The notes under the pieces: generated by a model | What the model was told of the DNA's origin: nothing | Databases searched by the model: none | Seen by the model: only the letters and a program-made list of their open reading frames with translations | NCBI RefSeq assembly: GCF_963422355.1 | Contig: NC_085092.1 | Span: 5,175,354-5,239,353 of the forward strand | Length of the DNA: 64,000 bases | Reading direction: 5' to 3' | Source of the DNA: Corticium candelabrum | Lineage: Eukaryota; Porifera; Homoscleromorpha; Homosclerophorida; Plakinidae | Shown: piece by piece, positions 48,069-60,100 of the stretch | Numbering within the stretch: the first letter of the stretch is position 1 | Layout of the letters: every line of letters starts with the position of its first letter | Program-made: the position numbers and the translations under genes

Positions 48069-49437
48069 CTAGATCTCTTGGGCCTCTCCGTTGTCGTGAG
48101 GACCGTCACCCTGGTGATGGAATGTCTTGCACGTCGTCTGAATCTTCACCTGATACCTCATGGTCGTTATCATCACCTGGCAATGGCACGGTTCGGTCAT
48201 CATCAGTGTCATCATTAGAGTCTGAATCGACCACCAGTGCTCCATTTTTGTTAGGGATACGTGTACATATCTCCGGCTCCGAATCGTTCTGTTTTCTTCT
48301 CCGTGGTAGTTGTATATGTTTGACATAGGTGTACTGTTTCAATCGGTCGTGATGTAGAGTGATTTCTTTTTTTGAGTACCTTCGACGTAGACGGTAGACT
48401 AAGTCAGACTATTTCTTGACGATGACGTATGGGCCAGTCCAACGGGGTGCAAGAGTACGAGACTTTGCTTTCCCTCCCGCTGTATTTGCTACCCACACCA
48501 AATCACCGTCTTCGTATGAACGAAAGTTTAACCCACTCTTGTCATATATTGCTGTTTTCGAGCATCGGCTGTACGTTGTGTGTTCGCACTAACATTACTG
48601 TACGCCTCTTTGGCCATAGATTGGGCGTTATCAGCGTGTTCAGCCGGTGACTCTAAAGAGTTTTCTGACTCCTATATTACCAAATCGGCCGCCGCATGTA
48701 TGGCTGTTCTGGATGTATCCTTGAATACTATACTATATGGCACATCTTTGATTGATTCATGATATGCAGTGTTGTGTGCAAACTGTACTTCAAAAAGTGA
48801 TTTTGCCATTGTCGGTTTGAGCCTCTCACAATTTAGCTAACATTTCTTCCAGCGATCTATTAGACCTCTCCACTGCTCCATTCGCTTGGGGATGATACAC
48901 GGTTGACATCGTGTGATGTATTCCATAGGTTTTACAAAATTCAGCAAAACTGTGACTTGTAAAGCATGATCCATGATCCGAATGTATTGATACAGGTATT
49001 CCGTACCTTCCTATCCACTGACATATCTTGCTACACATCTTATCTGTTGTTTGTCTCGACAAGGGAGATATATAGTTCGACATATCGAAAAAACGTATCT
49101 TTGATCACTAGCATATATTGTATGTTGTTATCCGACATAGGTAGCGGTCCTTTAATATCCATCTCTATTATTTGAAAGGTTTCTTTGCTTGACATCCATT
49201 CCCCAAAGGTGCTCGTGCTTTCCTGTTTTCTGGCATTCTCTCCGCACATCTTGTGCATGATTTGGTGTAATTTACTACATATTCCCTAATATTGGGCCAC
49301 CAAAATCGTTCTAGTATCCTTCTCAGCGTCTTCTCAAAACCTTGATGACCTGATAATAGTTCTTCATGAGCCAATGTGAGAATTTCTGCGGTTAGCACCT
49401 TCGGTACGACAATTTGCAGTCTGCCTTCAGCTGACAC
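48069..49437 (-). pseudogene. Ty3-B integrase, broken
   Basis: 49437-49168 has the zinc-binding part (HEELLSGHQGFEKT then CTRCAERM) and the start of the core. 49258-49040 has IIEMDIKGPLPMSD with the first catalytic Asp. 49083-48826 has SIHSDHGSCFTS with the second Asp and NGAVERSNRSLEE with the Glu. A polar, acidic C-terminal tail is at 48342-48069. Frames change between each block. Confidence 0.82.
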
Positions 49438-49473
49438 TCTTTGAAGGATATCTTCTGCCGATATGTGGAGATT

Positions 49474-50592
49474 TTATGCCATCAATCGTCGCAAATCTTT
49501 ACTGTATTCGAGCGTCTTAACCTCATGATTCATCGCATTTGTTTCCTGGGCTAATTCGGCACCTATACCCACTGTTGAAGCATCCGTGGTCAAAATAAAC
49601 TCTCTATCTGTAGAGGGGTGAGTCAGTATCGATACACATGAAAGCTTCTGCTTTAGAGACAAGCGATTCTCCACACTGAGGAGACCATTGAAACAAGCGA
49701 CCGTTGTGAATTAAAAAAGTCAGTAGTTTAGTAATAGTTGCATATCCTGGAACGAAACGGCCCTGGCATACCCAAAAATGTTTTCACTTCTCTCACCGAG
49801 GATGGGACAGGAATCTTTTCGATCGCCGCAATTTTCTCCGCATTTGGACTTGCACCCTCTGCTGTTATTCGAAAACCGCAAAACAAAACTTGATTATTCC
49901 AAATTCACATTTCTTAACGTTAATTCGTAACCCATTCCGGAGTAAGGTATCAAATATTAGCTCCAAACGCTCCAAATGTATCTCAAATGTTTTCGAAACA
50001 ACACATAAGTCATCCATGTATAAAACGAGTTGTGTGTCGGTGATAGATGACCCAGTACCGACGACATCATCTTACAAAGACCAAGTGGCATTTTGTTAAT
50101 TCGTATATAGGAGTGACGTGTCCGAAATGCTGTTTTTCATTTATCGTTTTTTGTTATTGGCACTTGGAAATATTCCTGTGCTAAGTCAATTGTGCTAAAG
50201 TAGCGAGCTCTCTCCATCGACTCTACAGCTTCTAAAAGGTTAGCTGTAGGGATGGCTGTGTCATATGTCTTTGAATTGAGTGCTCTATAATCTACACATA
50301 ATCGTAAAGTACCATCTTTCTTTTCTCACTGGACACAGCTGTGCAACGTAAGCCAAGGTTGACGGTCGTATAATGTCTCTCTGAAGCAAATGATGTACCT
50401 TTTCCTCGATCTCCTGTTTCCAATGAGTGGGTAAACGTCGTGGACGACACGTAATCGGTACATCTGAAGTGAGAGGTATGCTGTGTTATACCTACTACAT
50501 GGGCCTTGACCCTCATTACCCGGGTAAGCAAACACTTCTTTGTACCGTCTTAGTAACTCTGTAGCTGTACTTTCTCGTCTGATGATAACCAC
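49474..50592 (-). pseudogene. Ty3-B reverse transcriptase / RNase H, broken
   Basis: RT blocks on the minus strand: conserved entry near 50450-50300 (PITCRPRRLP, KDGTLRLCVDYRALN), YFSTIDLAQ near 50190, and PLGLC near 50085. RNase H begins at 49674-49474 (REFILTTDASTVGIGAELAQ). Frame is lost several times and the catalytic DD region is damaged (near 50010). Confidence 0.75.
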
Positions 50593-50609
50593 TACTTAGA
50601 GTCACTCGC

Positions 50610-51605
50610 TTAAGTTAAGTGGATTGCTATCATAATCATCCGTTTTAATATGTTGCATACATCTACTTCAGTAAATTCAGCTAAACTCTGATCTTTATAA
50701 ATCGTTACTGGATCGGCGGTAATGTTTAAAACTCTCACAAGTACTGTTTCTTCCTCTCTTCCAACTGCAATTGTTGAACATCCTAACAAACCACATCTAT
50801 CTGAAAATTCTTCGCCCATCTCAGCAATTTCGGTATACTCAGTAGTCGTACTTGAATGAACTCGTCCCCAAACTGTCTTTTCCTCTCCTGGCGGGACTAC
50901 AGTTTGTTTCAAAGAATACACTCGTCCAAACTTGACAAATTGCATAGCTAATTTACATGGACTCACCTGCTCATACGCTGAAATCTCCTCACCTCCCAAG
51001 AATAATTTCCTGCTGGCAAGATCGATCTTTACCGCCATTGTTGATAGAATATCCGTTCCCAAAATACGACATTCTATGTCTTTCACCACATAGAAATTAC
51101 AATAAACAGAGCGAGATCCAAGGCACAGGTTTGTAGAAGTCAGTCCCTCACATCGAACAGTAGTGCCTTACCATGACTGGTTGGCGAGCCATACAACTCT
51201 TAATCTGCAAATGATTGTCTTCCACATCATTGAAGGGTATCAAACTAACTTCCGCACCAGTGTCGATCATGAACGGATAGTTCTTATCTCTAATCTTAGC
51301 TTTCACCATAAATAAGCCATGCACAGAAGTAGTTAGATTAGTGATTTTCCCTCCTCTCCCAGCGGCTTTCTAGCGGTGGCGGGGAATGTGCTGTCACGTG
51401 CAATACTTGCATTTGGAATCGTGGCAGTACAGTCTCGAGCCATGTGGCCTGGTCTTAAACATCGGTAACAATCATTCACATGAGGGCAATTGCGTCGCAA
51501 GTGGTTGAATTTACTGCAAATGTAACAAGCCCTCTTACTGCGTGCGAGAGTGCGAGGTTGTCGATATTTCTTACCGCTAGGTGGCGTCCGTTCTCTACTA
51601 CGCAT
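50610..51605 (-). pseudogene. Ty3-B nucleocapsid knuckles and protease
   Basis: 51605-51333 holds two CCHC knuckles (CYICSKFNHLRRNC, CYRCLRPGHMARDC). Just after it, in another frame at about 51330-51130, comes the protease with FMIDTGAEVSLIP (aspartic protease DTGA). 51089-50610 continues (ILGTDILSTMAVKIDL) into the linker before RT. Confidence 0.82.
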
Positions 51606-51704
51606 CGATTTGCACTGTGTCTTGAGTGTATGCGTTCAAACCTTCATTAGCCTGGGCTACTATCTGACAAGTAGATGGAACATCATGGTAGCTAGGTTTT
51701 CCTT

Positions 51705-52265
51705 TCACCGGCTAGATGACTGACACGGCAAACCGTCTTGACTGACTGAACCTGTAAAATCCAGTTTGACTGGACATACACCGGCTAACTGCAGTTGATT
51801 GACTTCTTCTGCTAACTCTTGAACATTTCTTGAGTTTGTCGTTCTGTCTCGTCGCAATAGAATTTGAAATTCTCTAGGAAGGCCGTCCAGAAATGCGTCT
51901 CTAGCTATAGTAAGAGTGGATGCGCTGTCAAATTCCGGGTAAGCTAAATGTACTATAAATACCGCCGCCGGTTCATCCAATTGACGCCACTTCCTGCCTC
52001 GTAGCTCTTCTACTGCGCGTAGTCTGTCACTAGCTCCTTGAAGAAATTCTTGTTTCAGTGAAGTCTCAATAGTATCAAAGTTCTTCTCTCCCTCGCTTTC
52101 TAAACGTCTGTAGTTTTCGAAGGCGGCTCCTTCTAAACGAGAGGCTAGGGCGAGTGCTTTCTTCTCGTCTTCAAAACTCTTCAATGCAGTCCAAACTTTC
52201 ACATGGTCCAGAAACGAAAGTAGGTTACCGGACCCATCAAACACGTGTAGAACGTCACGCTGCAT
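51705..52265 (-). CDS. Ty3-B gag (capsid), open
   Basis: 186 open codons starting MQRDVLHVFDGSGN, with a capsid-like helical fold region (VWTALKSFEDEKKALALASRL, then FLQGASDRLRAVEEL and FLDGLPREFQILLRRD). It starts 10 bp inside the primer-binding site. Nucleocapsid knuckles follow at 51605 after a gap. The downstream pol is broken, so the element is not autonomous. Confidence 0.7.
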   Translation of the reverse strand: MQRDVLHVFDGSGNLLSFLDHVKVWTALKSFEDEKKALALASRLEGAAFENYRRLESEGEKNFDTIETSLKQEFLQGASDRLRAVEELRGRKWRQLDEPAAVFIVHLAYPEFDSASTLTIARDAFLDGLPREFQILLRRDRTTNSRNVQELAEEVNQLQLAGVCPVKLDFTGSVSQDGLPCQSSSR

Positions 52266-52274
52266 CTAACTATA

Positions 52275-52288
52275 GGCTCCTGTCACCA
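52275..52288 (-). other. Ty3-B primer-binding site
   Basis: On the minus strand TGGTGACAGGAGCC starts 1-2 nt after the 5' LTR end, as expected for a tRNA 3'-CCA complement. The primer tRNA was not identified. Confidence 0.55.
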
Positions 52289-52347
52289 ATATAAGATCAA
52301 TAATCTTCGCGAGTGACCGCAACTGTGGCGATATATCGAATGACTGT

Positions 52348-52433
52348 TGTTGTGACACGTAGCCACAGAAGTAATTAGACAGTACGTTGTAATTGTGTCT
52401 ATAAATAGTTGCCAGTGGACCCTCCCCTTCTTC
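52348..52433 (+). repeat. Ty3-C 5' LTR remnant
   Basis: The first 86 bp match the start of the 56828-57130 LTR (TGTTGTG(A/G)CACGTAGCCACA) and the end of the solo LTR in reverse. It then passes directly into minus-strand gag. Confidence 0.82.
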
Positions 52434-53250
52434 TTTCGACATGCAGCCTCAAGATGCTCTCTATTCTTGCAGTAATTGCAGGTAGAATGTTTGTAACGGC
52501 AATCTTTCTGATTATGACCAGTCTTGTCGCATCGATAATTGCTGAGCTGCACTTTGTTCACGAGCTTTGGTTGCTGACCATAGACAGTTTCTTTGGCCAC
52601 CTTCGCTGCCTCTTCCATCTCTATAGCCAAATGGATTGCGCGAGCAAAAGTCAGTCCGTCGTCCTTAACCTTAAACATAGCTTTAAGTACAGCTTCATTA
52701 TTCAATGAACAAATAAAACTTGTTCTCATAGCCTCGTCTAGCGGATCCTTAATCGAAGAAAATTCACAAGTGACAGCGTCCTGGCGTCTACTAGAGGCAA
52801 GTTCGTGCACTGTCTCACTTGCTTTTCTATCCATCCCTGTCCAGAACTTGAAGCGCTCTCGTACGACGAAACGTTTAGAGTGGAATTGATCCATCATATG
52901 ATCATGGATTTCCATAACCGATAACGTGTTGATGTCGGTAAGCGGAGATCGTTGACTTACTAGATTGGCTCTCGCCTTGTAAACTACTGGAGATTGGTTA
53001 GTCAGGAATACGTGTGCTGCTCGTTCACCTGGGACAGCGTTTGCTTACACGTACGTGCTAAACCGTGACCAATAGTCCGTCCACAGTTCTGCAGAAGGAT
53101 CGAATGACGTGAACGCAGGCAGTGCTGTCGAAGGTGGACTAATTGTTTTGTATCCCTTCTCCTGCCGTTCAAACAATGCTAGGAATGCTTGCATCTGTTC
53201 CTCATGACGCCGTTGAATGTCCTCCTGTAGCCGTCGCTGCGCCACTAGTT
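52434..53250 (-). pseudogene. Ty3-C gag, inverted relative to pol
   Basis: The N-terminal piece 53245-53045 (LQEDIQRRHEEQMQAFLALF) and the main piece 52915-52440 (FHSKRFVVRERFKFWTG, FARAIHLAIEMEEA) have two zinc knuckles near the end, the first imperfect (YRCDKTGHNQKDC, CNYCKNREHLEAAC). The frame runs on into the LTR as a chimeric end. Stops lie between the two pieces near 53040-52920. The strand is opposite to pol. Confidence 0.8.
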
Positions 53251-53379
53251 GTTCCCGTAACGCTTCTACCAGTGGCTCCGTTGCCTTACTTCGACACGGT
53301 GATAACTATAATTTACCTTCTCGGTGCTAAACTGTCGCTGATTTCTGGCGGATCCTGCCGACTACTCCAATTCTCTGCC

Positions 53380-53450
53380 TCCCAGACGAGGAATCGAACC
53401 CCGGACGTGGCGGTGAGAGCGCCAAATCGAAAGCTATCAGACCCGAAAGA
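53380..53450 (-). tRNA. tRNA-Glu(CTC)-like sequence, 3' half well preserved
   Basis: The anticodon arm TGGCG-CTCTCAC-CGCCA is perfect, with CTC anticodon. The T-arm CGGGG-TTCGATT-CCTCG pairs with one wobble, and the 3' acceptor strand TCTGGGA is that of tRNA-Glu. The 5' half (D-arm and acceptor) is degraded. There is no CCA, and GGCAG follows. So this is a tRNA pseudogene or SINE head, lying at the gag/pol junction of Ty3-C. Confidence 0.6.
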
Positions 53451-53512
53451 AAAATGCCAGAAGTCAAACCAACCGAGCAATATTCAAAAGAGAACGGAAC
53501 AGAGTACCTGAA

Positions 53513-55478
53513 TTGCAGCTACCTGCTAAGCTGAATGGAACTCGTACCTTCGATTTTGAAGTGGATACAGGTGCAGGTGACAATTTTTTGGGTAGCAATA
53601 CATGGAGGGATCTCGGTCAGTCACATTTGACAGAATCGCATCGACAATTTGAATCAGCGAGACAGCACAAATTGCCAGTAAAAGGATGTGTTAAGCTAAA
53701 CTCTCAGGTGACACAACACAATTTTCCTTCTTCTCAAACGAAAGCACTGGATTTTCAGGTGACTGAACTGACAAATCTTAACTTACTAGGTAGAAATGGG
53801 ATCCAAGAACTTGGAATTTCGATGGATGCTCTTCTCAACAGAAGTAATTCATCAGCTACCATAAGTGTCAATACAGTGTTTGATGACCTCAAAGCTGACA
53901 GAGAACTGCAGAAAGAGTGCAGACAACTTTGTGAAGAATTTCCATACTTATTCAAGCCGGAGTTAGGCACACTAAAAAGCATAGAGCTGGAAATCAAGTT
54001 CAAGCCTGAGGCAGAACCTGTTTATCGAAAGCCTAGATCAGTACCTTTGGCATTACAAGAAGACCTTGTTAAAGCTTATGAAGCCGGAATCAGGAAAGGG
54101 GTCTGGAGGAAAGCTCAATTCAATGGTTATGAAACTCCGGTGGTACCTATCAGGAAGAACACATCACCAAGTCAAGGAAAGACACGGTTACGCGTCTGTA
54201 GATATTATGCCATTACGGTCAACCCACAACTGGAGACGCACAGACACCCACTGCCATCTCCAGAGCAACTTATGCAACGTCTATCCGGTGGATGGTATTT
54301 TACTAAAGTCGACCTTGCGGACGCATACAATCAGATTCGTCTAGGACCTGAATCTCAAATAAGGTTAGCGCTTAGTACTCACCGAGATGTACTACTCCAA
54401 CTACGGCTGCCATTCGGCATTAGTCCCGCGCCCGCTTACTTCCAAGGAATAATGGATCAGTTAACACGTGATCTGACAGGTGTGTCAGTATACTTGGATG
54501 ACATTTTAGTAAGTGGCTATTCACTTCAGGATCATATCAGAAATATGCGAAGTCTGCTAAAACGTGTCAATGATAATGGACTCAAATGCCGTCTGAAAAA
54601 GTGCTCATTCTCCCAGTCATATGTTGAGTACTCGGGAAACTTATTATCACACAGAGGAATTGCAAAGGGACACAGCGGATGGTGTAAAGGACATGCCTGC
54701 ACCTACTAATGTGCAGAAGTTACGGTCTTTCTTAGGTTCAGTGCAGTTTTACAACATATTCCGGCCGAATTTGTCTACGACTCTGGAACCATTACACCAG
54801 CTAATCAAGAAAGGAACTACATGGAGATGGGGCACTAAAGAGCAAGCTGCTTCCGACCGAACTAAGAACACGCTTACCGCGGATACGGTACTGGTAGACG
54901 TTAATCTAGATTTATCATTGGGAATATCGTGTGATGCATCAGAAGTCGAAATTGGAGCCGTTCTGTTTCACCGATACACTGACAGTAGTAAGCGTCCAAT
55001 AGCAAATGTATGAAAAACTCTGACTGCTACTCAGCGTAGCTACGGCCAGATACAGAGAGAGGCACTTTCATTAGTGTTTGCCCTCAAACGGTTTCATCAT
55101 TTCCTCTACGGACAAAGATTCATACTTGTGACAGATCATAGACCGCTGCTGGCACTATTCGGTCCCTCCAAGAAAATACCGACATTAGCCGCAAATCGTT
55201 TAGTAAGATGGGTACTAATGCTAAATCAGTATGATTACAATGTGGAGTATCGAGAGTCTTCACAACACAGGAACGCTGACGCTCTCAGCCGAAACCCAGT
55301 CGGGGAGGATTCCAATTTTAACAGGGAGGAGAGTGGTGCGGACATTGACACAGTGTGCACAGTTAGGATGATCAACAGACAAATAAATTCAGTAGATCCC
55401 AGAGTAATTACTAAAGAATCGGCTAGAGACCCTGTTCTGTCAACGGTAATACGTTACACCAGGGACGGCTGGCCATAG
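53513..55478 (+). pseudogene. Ty3-C protease, reverse transcriptase and RNase H
   Basis: 53513-54709 is open for 398 codons: the aspartic protease (FDFEVDTGAGDNFLG) at the start, then RT with KPRSVPLALQ, VDLADAYNQI (motif A), LPFGISPAPAYFQ (motif B) and VSVYLDDILVSG (motif C). A frameshift near 54660 moves into 54621-55013 (connection and RNase H: LGISCDASEVEIGAVLF). A TGA at about 55010 separates 55074-55478 (FILVTDHRPLLALFG, then QHRNADALSRNP). The catalytic motifs are intact. Confidence 0.85.
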
Positions 55479-55516
55479 ATCGTGAAAATGGAAAGACTGA
55501 CAAAAACGAGAAATTT

Positions 55517-56580
55517 GTGTATGGTGCCAACTTTTTCAGAAAGTTACAGGAATCATTGTCAACCACCAAGGGATGTATTTTCCACGGTTCGACATTAGTA
55601 ATACCGGAGAGGCTACAATCGCAAGTTTTTGATATTCTACACCAAGGTCATATTGGGATACAACGGATGAAGCAACTAGCACGCACCGCAGTGTACTTGC
55701 CTGGAATTGATGCGGCAATTGAAAGGATGACTAGATGCTGCACGGCTTGCGCAGAACGTCAAAACGTTCCAAGTAAAGCACCAGTCCATCCGTGGATGGT
55801 ACTCGAAAAACCTTGGAGCAGAGTGCACGTAGATCACGCAATCAACTTCATGGGTTCTAATTGGCTAGTACTAGTTGATGCTTACTCTAAGTATCCGTGC
55901 ATCCATGCGACAACTTCAACATCTTCAAAGTCCATACAGACTTACTGGAACAAGATTTTGCACATTTTGAATAACCGCACTCAATTGTGACTGACAATGC
56001 TACTTTCACTTCTGGAGAATTTAGAGAATGGTGCAATACAAGAGGAATCATCCATCTCTCAGGCGCACAGTATCACCCAGAGACAAATGGAGCGGCAGAG
56101 CGACTCGTACAGTCCTTCAAAAACTCCTTGAAGAAGTCTAGTTTGCAAGCAAAAGCTGCTCTACAACAATTTATTATGCAGTACAGGAGGACGCCGTTGG
56201 CTAGTGGATACAGACCGAGTGAGTTGTTGAATGGAAGAAAGATCAGAGCTTTGATTGATGTTTTAGTCCCTTCGCCAGCCCATGACTTACAAGCACGGCA
56301 AAACAGGCAAGTCAATAAAGCAAAACGAGTGGCAAGCGAGAGACCAAAGTATTCAGTTGGAACGCCTCGTTACACGCTTTATTGTGGCCCAAGACGACAG
56401 AAAGATCCTCGTTGGATGCCTGCTGTGATCGTTAAAAGACTGGGAGCCAAAAAGGTCAACGTGCGAGTTTTTTCCAAATTCCAACTTGGAAACGATATAT
56501 TGAGCAACTACGGCCCAGATTTACCTCAGTCGAAGATGAGGAGATATCCGAGCCACCACTCGAGTGTTTTGCAAAAATAG
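55517..56580 (+). pseudogene. Ty3-C integrase
   Basis: 55517-55990 has the zinc-binding part (LHQGHIGIQRMKQLART, then CCTACAERQ) and the core start WSRVHVDHAINF with the first Asp. 55987-56580 has MTDNATFTSGEF with the second Asp and NGAAERLVQSFKNSL with the Glu. The C-terminal part is basic. One TGA or frame break (55988) lies between them. The end of pol is followed within 250 bp by the polypurine tract. Confidence 0.85.
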
Positions 56581-56827
56581 AAGATGTTTTTCAAGCGGAG
56601 TCACACTGAGGTAGTGAAAGTTCTGTCGAAACCGATGTGAGCACACGCCATACGACGAGGAACGAAGTTTCTGCGCCAACGAAACGGGAAAATCCTCGAC
56701 TACCGACCAGAGATGAGTATGGAGCTCATAACCCACGGAGATCAGCGTACACGCGGAAGCCTCCACAGCGGTTGGATCTGTAATTGATTGTTGTTTGATG
56801 AAGGACCTTCAATCCTGGCAAGGAGGT

Positions 56828-57130
56828 GTTGTGGCACGTAGCCACAGAAGTAATTAGACAGTACGTTATAGTTGTGTCTATAAATTTTTGCCAGGAGATC
56901 CTCCTCTTTTCTAGAACTTTCACGTTTGTCGCATTTATGTAAATAGTTTATAGTCATCTTTGTAAAGTCATTCAATTAGTGCGATTAACCGGCACCAGTT
57001 GTGTATAGCTGCCATTTTGTGTGTGTGTTTTCGTATCATCCGTGTGAATCCGTATGAATCGTGTCTCGCCCGTACATCTACGGCTGTACCCGCGTGCTTC
57101 TGACGGATCTTCTTAATAACGAACACAACA
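56828..57130 (+). repeat. Ty3-C 3' LTR (303 bp)
   Basis: TGTTGTGG...CACAACA, directly after AAGGAGG (polypurine tract). It contains TATAAA (about 56879) as a possible promoter. Confidence 0.85.
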
Positions 57131-60100
57131 GTCGGCCACTTTGTTCCCATTCAAGATTAGGAAAGAGACTACCAGACGTCAGTCAACTCTTGTGAAATAG
57201 AAACTCACTAGGGATTAGACAGTGAGAGGTCTCTATGTGACCTGTTTTACACTGAGCATTTGACAAGCAAACAACGCAATCAACTAGAGCCCCTATTATG
57301 CAAATACCGGAATATTATTTTTAACTAACCTGAGCGACATCGGCCGAACTTTACGAGTATATCACGGAATAGAAACAAACGACGCCACTCCCGTTTGCCA
57401 GCACCACGGCGCTTGGCAGTTCATAGACAGCAAGAGGGGAGAAAAAACCTAAAGAGAATGTTAGAACGCCACATAATTCAACCTTCTAACAGCGCGTGGG
57501 CTGCACAGGTAGTTCTCGTAAGCAAACGGAATGGATCTACCCGATTTTGCATCGATTACCGTTGACTGAATGCGGTAACACAGAAGGACGTGTACCCACT
57601 CCAGCGCATTGACGACAGTCTAGATGCACTCGCGGGCTCACGATACCTTTCTACTTGGGATTTAGTTAGTGGGTACTGGCAGAACGAAGTAGATCTCGCT
57701 GACCGACACAAAACGGCATTCACCACGACACAAAATTTATTTGAATTTAAAGTCATGCCTTTCGGGCTGTGTAACGGCCTCGCGACCTTTCAGAGATTGA
57801 TGGAGTTAACGTTGGCTGGCTTACATCGGTCAGTTTGCCTTATATACCTTGACGATATCGTTGTGTTTAGCCACACTTTTGAAGAACACTTAAAACGACC
57901 GAGAGAAGTGTTCCAATGGTTTTTGGAGGCCGGGCTAAAACTCAAGCTTTCCAAGTACCATATAACACAACCCAGTCTTTCGTATTTAGGTCACGTCAGT
58001 CAAGATGGAATCGGACCAGATCCGACAAAACTTGGCCAGTCCCAGTTTGTTTGGAACAGTTGCGTAGATTTATGGGGTTGGCAACCTACTATCGGAAGTT
58101 TATCAAAGGGTTTTCTCAGCTGTGCGCGCCACTACAGCGCTTGACAGAAAAGAATGTCAAATTTTCATGGGACAAGACCTGTGACGATGCCTTTAGAACG
58201 CTCAAGCGAAAGCTCACGTTAAATTTGACCGACCCTTTATTCTGGATACAGACGCCAGTGAATCCACCATTGGCAGCGTCTTGTCGCAAGAGGGCGCGGA
58301 TGACGAACACGTTATTGCGTTCGGAAGTCGCACATTGACTAAAGCCAAGAAACGGCATTCCGTGACGCGTAAAGAGTTGCTCGCTTTAGCTTATTTCTTA
58401 AAGCACATTTGCCACTATCTGTATGGACGCCGGGTGGTAGTGCGAATCACCAGGCTTTCCAATGGCTTCGCTTATTTACGAAGCCCGAAGTACAAGTTGC
58501 GAGATGGCTAGAGCTCCTGGAAGACTATGATATAGAAGTCCACCACAGACCGAGAAAACAGCACAGCAACGCAGATGCGCTATTTCCCATTCCGTCAGCG
58601 TCAGCCTTTGCCATGGTGACTAGCACCACTGTTGGTGCCGTTGTAGACGAGAGTGCGAACACAACAGATTTTCGGAAAAGTCGGATGGACCGGAACTATA
58701 GAAAACAACTACAGGAGAGCCAAGAGACATATGCCAGAACTAAACTGGTACTAGAATGGGTTGCCTTGGGAAAGCGTCCGAAGTTGAAAGACATAGTTGA
58801 GCTAACCCCAAACATTCGCATCATTTGGGAGCAATGGGACCGGCTAACTGTGCGAGATGGAATTTTGTATCGACAATGAGAGCTCCACGATGGTGACGTA
58901 CGTCTACAAGTATAGTGGTGCCGCAAAGCATAAAGAATGAAATCCTTCATTTGTGTCACGACGCTCCTACGGCGGGCCACTTAGGGCAAAGGAAAACTTT
59001 ACAACGAGTGCGTCAGCGGTTCTACTGGCCAGGCTTACGTCGTGACGTAGAAGAATGGTGCCGTTGTTGCATCCAGTGCGTTCAACGAAAATCACCGGGT
59101 ACCACACCAAGGGCCCCGCTCTGTACGAGCCATTGCGGATACCCTATGGAACGGGTGGCACTCGATATCATAAAACCGCTACAACGACAGCACGAGAAAA
59201 CCGGGATATTTTGGTTATTGACGATTACTTTCCCAAGTGGATAGAAGCATTTGCAATCACTAATCAAGAAGCAAGCATCGTGGCCAAAACAGTGTTTCAG
59301 AAATTCATATGCAGATTTAGCGCCGACTTATATACACACTGACCAAGGTAAGAATTTTGAGTCTGCGTCGTTTCAAAGAACTGTGGGATAAAGAAGACCC
59401 GGACTACCGCATACCACCCGCAGTCGGTCGGTTTTATCGAGCGGTTCGACCGCACCCTACAAGCCACGTTGAGTACCTACGTCAACAACGACCAGGCGGA
59501 TTGAGACCTTCACTTACAACATATAATGCTCGCATACAGATCGACTGTCCAAGAAACCACAGAATACACACCTCGCTTTTTGCTCACCAGCAGGGAGGTT
59601 ACACTCCCCGTCGACATCATGTTTGGATGTCTTCCTGACAATCCGCGCCCCTGCTACGAGTATGTCTCACAGCTACGAACGAAACTGCAGGCAGCATACG
59701 AGACAGTAAGACAGACGACGGCATCCCAGCAACGTAGACAGAAGAGTCACTATGACATACGGGTGCATGGGTCCCGTACAGAGTTGGAGACGAAGTGTGG
59801 TTACACGTGCCACATGTTAAGCGGGGACAAACGTCCAAGCTACATAAGCCGTGGCAAGGACCATACACGGTAGTCAAGGTTTTGTCTGATGTGACATATA
59901 GCATCCAGTCGGTAAGCGGAAGAAATCGGCAGGTCGTTCATTTTGACCGTCTAACGCAAGCCACGAAAGACACAAACAACCCACCAACAGAGTTGTCGCC
60001 CAGCGAGAAATCGGAGTGTGACACCGCGGATGACCGACAGACGGCTAGAACGCCCACAGACGATATTATTGACAAGGAACGTATAGTACCGATGCAACTG

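Larger units (their letters stand above)
47896..52347 (-). mobile_element. Ty3-B: Ty3/gypsy retrotransposon, minus strand
   Basis: The 3' LTR is at 47896-48028, the primer-binding site near 52288-52275, and a 58-bp remnant of the 5' LTR at 52290-52347. That remnant matches the outer part of the 3' LTR, through TATCGAATGACTGT, then stops abruptly at the start of the Ty3-C LTR. Order along the minus strand: gag, zinc knuckles, protease, RT/RNase H, integrase. Confidence 0.88.
52348..57130 (+). mobile_element. Ty3-C: Mag-like Ty3 element with inverted gag segment
   Basis: A truncated 5' LTR (52348-52433, plus orientation), gag on the minus strand (53245-52440), pol on the plus strand (53513-56580), polypurine AAGGAGG, and 3' LTR (56828-57130, plus orientation). 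Protease and RT/integrase sequences resemble the K02A2.6/Mag-type lineage. No matching target duplication flanks it (ACTGT left, GTCGG right). Confidence 0.8.
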
